DNA of 6,844 bases from CAYQDF01 sp964416175 (GTDB taxonomy: Bacteria > Chloroflexota > Anaerolineae > Anaerolineales > UBA4823), in assembly GCA_964416175.1 (NCBI GenBank), contig CAYQDF010000153.1, forward strand, positions 1 through 6,844, in the 5' to 3' direction. The notes below the pieces were generated by a model that saw only the letters and a program-made list of their open reading frames with translations, searched no databases and was not told where the DNA came from. Below are positions 5,726-6,844 of this stretch, piece after piece; position 1 is the first letter of the stretch, and each line of letters begins with the position of its first letter. The position numbers and the translations under genes were made by a program.

Positions 5726-6706
5726 ATGACTGAATCAACCGGCCAGACTGGGACTGATATGCCTCTGTATAACATCGGAGTGGTTACTCGATTGACCAAC
5801 ATCTCAACGGCAACCCTGCGGGCCTGGGAGAGGCGCTATAATTTCCCAAAGGCAAAGAGGACATCCGGTGGTCATCGTTTGTACTCGGAAAACGATATAT
5901 TAAAGTTGATCTGGGTTAAGCAGAAGGTCGATGAAGGCATGCAAACTGCTCAAGCGATCAATGCCTTGCGTTATCAAGAGGAGGCCGGCGTGTTGACATT
6001 GCGGCCAGCCCATCGATCCGAGGCAGCGATACGGGCCGGTGAGATCCCTGTGGTTGCAGACTATCGCAACAGGCTGCTCACTGCATTGACTGGGCTTGAT
6101 GGGCTCTCAGCCGAACAAATCCTTGGAGAGGTGCTCGCGTTCGCATCTTCTGAGGCGATTATCCTGGAATTGATCGCGCCGGTTATGGCTGAACTCGGTG
6201 AAAAGTGGGAGCGGAATGAAATTGACGTCGCAACCGAACACTTTGCGACCAATTTCATACGCCAAAAATTGCTGATGTGGATGCTGAGTGGTCCCCCGCC
6301 GATGCCGATCCCTCCCACAATCCTTGCCTGCGCTCCCGATGAGCTGCATGAGGGAAGCCTGTTGATCCTGGGAGCCATCCTCAGGCGGAAAAGGATTCCC
6401 ATCGTTTATCTCGGGCAGGCGGTGCCTTTAAGAGATTTGGTTAATTTCATCAGGCTGGTCGGACCTTCGTTCACCATCGTCGTGGCAATGATGGATGAAA
6501 CTGTGAAGAAATTGATTGAGCTGCCTGAGCTCCTGCCAGAAGCAGCATTCTCCAGCCGACCGCTCATTGGATACGGGGGGAGAATTTTTACCATTGAACC
6601 AAAATGGAAGTCACAGTTGCCCGGAATCTACCTGGGGGACAGCTTTCAAGAAGGGCTCGCCAGGATAGAGAGGTTATTGATCACGGAATCTCCTTTCAGC
6701 AGGTAA
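5726..6706 (+). CDS. carH: CarH/LitR-type B12-dependent photoreceptor repressor (MerR family)
   Basis: A 326-residue protein. The N-terminal MerR winged helix-turn-helix spans about 14-80 (LYNIGVVTRLTNISTATLRAWERRY, then P-x4-SGGHRLYS). A helical cobalamin-binding bundle spans about 110-190 and a Rossmann-like B12 domain about 198-320. W161-x9-E171-H172 is the exact W-x9-EH signature of CarH, whose tryptophan caps the upper face of adenosylcobalamin. The lower-ligand motif reads D205-E-L-H208-E-G-S rather than E-x-H-x-x-G; the histidine is kept. YGGRIF (283-288) fits the later B12-loop glycines. In Thermus CarH, adenosylcobalamin drives tetramer formation and DNA binding in the dark, and light breaks the Co-C bond and frees the promoter. 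The residue after W161 is Glu, where Thermus CarH has His132, the light-state cobalt ligand. It is divergent from a carotenoid operon and probably represses both that operon and itself. Confidence 0.93.
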   Translation: MTESTGQTGTDMPLYNIGVVTRLTNISTATLRAWERRYNFPKAKRTSGGHRLYSENDILKLIWVKQKVDEGMQTAQAINALRYQEEAGVLTLRPAHRSEAAIRAGEIPVVADYRNRLLTALTGLDGLSAEQILGEVLAFASSEAIILELIAPVMAELGEKWERNEIDVATEHFATNFIRQKLLMWMLSGPPPMPIPPTILACAPDELHEGSLLILGAILRRKRIPIVYLGQAVPLRDLVNFIRLVGPSFTIVVAMMDETVKKLIELPELLPEAAFSSRPLIGYGGRIFTIEPKWKSQLPGIYLGDSFQEGLARIERLLITESPFSR

Positions 6707-6722
6707 GGGCTCCCCTCACAAT

Positions 6723-6738
6723 CTGCGGTATACTACAG
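6723..6738 (+). promoter_or_regulatory. Imperfect palindrome containing a -10-like TATACT
   Basis: The 16 bases from CTG to CAG form an imperfect palindrome centred on GTATAC (6728-6733), with mismatches at only two symmetric position pairs. TATACT (6729-6734) resembles a -10 box, but no recognisable -35 lies 17 bp upstream. If used, transcription would start at about 6741, almost at the ATG at 6742. Confidence 0.25.
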
Positions 6739-6741
6739 GGC

Positions 6742-6844
6742 ATGCTTTCAAAGGGATCGGCTACCAATATCCCCCAGCCTGCACTGTTCCCCCTTGAGGA
6801 AAGCACAGGCAGCATCGAACTATTCCCAGCGGTATGGGCTGCTT
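6742..6844 (+). CDS. Possible start of an unidentified gene (partial at right edge)
   Basis: From ATG at 6742 the frame stays open for 34 codons to the window end, reading MLSKGSATNIPQPALFPLEE and onwards to FPAVWAA. It begins 35 nt after the carH stop on the same strand. There is no Shine-Dalgarno, but a -10-like element lies 8-13 nt upstream, so a leaderless transcript is possible. The fragment is too short to assign to a family and an open frame of this length can occur by chance. Confidence 0.35.
   Translation, partial: MLSKGSATNIPQPALFPLEESTGSIELFPAVWAA

Noticed and set aside
1..6844. tRNA, rRNA, CRISPR array, insertion sequence or attachment site
   Set aside because: No cloverleaf, rRNA-like stretch, regularly spaced repeats, transposase or flanking inverted/direct repeat pair was noticed in the window.

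Overview
The window looks like a bacterial chromosome segment of moderate GC content. It is built around a light-responsive carotenoid control point. The organism is probably a member of Chloroflexota or a similar lineage. This is an inference from three things: a fused, archaeal/actinobacterial-type lycopene cyclase, a CarH-type B12 regulator, and clear sigma70-type promoters. No marker gene in the window settles the taxonomy.

Layout. Positions 1-5362 hold five genes, all on the minus strand. In transcription order they are: a TIGR01777/YfcH-type NAD(P)-binding oxidoreductase (4451-5362), a fused CrtYc-CrtYd-type lycopene cyclase (3564-4454), a LolD/MacB-type ABC ATPase (2803-3567), a tandem-GNAT-like acyltransferase homologue (1620-2747), and an FtsX/MacB-type ABC permease that runs off the left edge (1-1630). 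They are tightly packed, with an ATGA overlap, a TTGA overlap, a 55-nt gap and an 11-nt overlap, so one operon is likely. A divergent control region (5363-5725) separates them from carH on the plus strand (5726-6706). CarH is a MerR-family regulator with the W-x9-EH cobalamin signature. A possible further gene begins at 6742 and runs off the right edge.

Control region. Two divergent sigma70 promoters lie back to back. The minus-strand promoter is an exact consensus: TTGACA, a 17-bp spacer, TATAAT, and an extended -10 TGn. The plus-strand promoter is TTGACA, 17 bp, TATAGT. The two -35 boxes form a perfect 7-bp inverted repeat (ATGTCAA/TTGACAT) around a 28-bp AT-rich core with its own palindrome. 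This is the natural site for CarH to bind and repress both directions in the dark. The minus transcript would have a leader of about 160 nt containing a 15-bp hairpin.

How the genes may work together. In known systems, CarH with adenosylcobalamin represses carotenoid genes in the dark and releases DNA in light. Here the putative regulon joins a carotenoid ring-cyclisation enzyme to an ABC transporter of the lipoprotein/lipid/macrolide-export superfamily and an acyltransferase-like protein. The unusual proposal is therefore a light-inducible membrane or envelope module that combines pigment modification with ABC-driven extraction or export. The other carotenoid genes (crtB, crtI) are not in the window.
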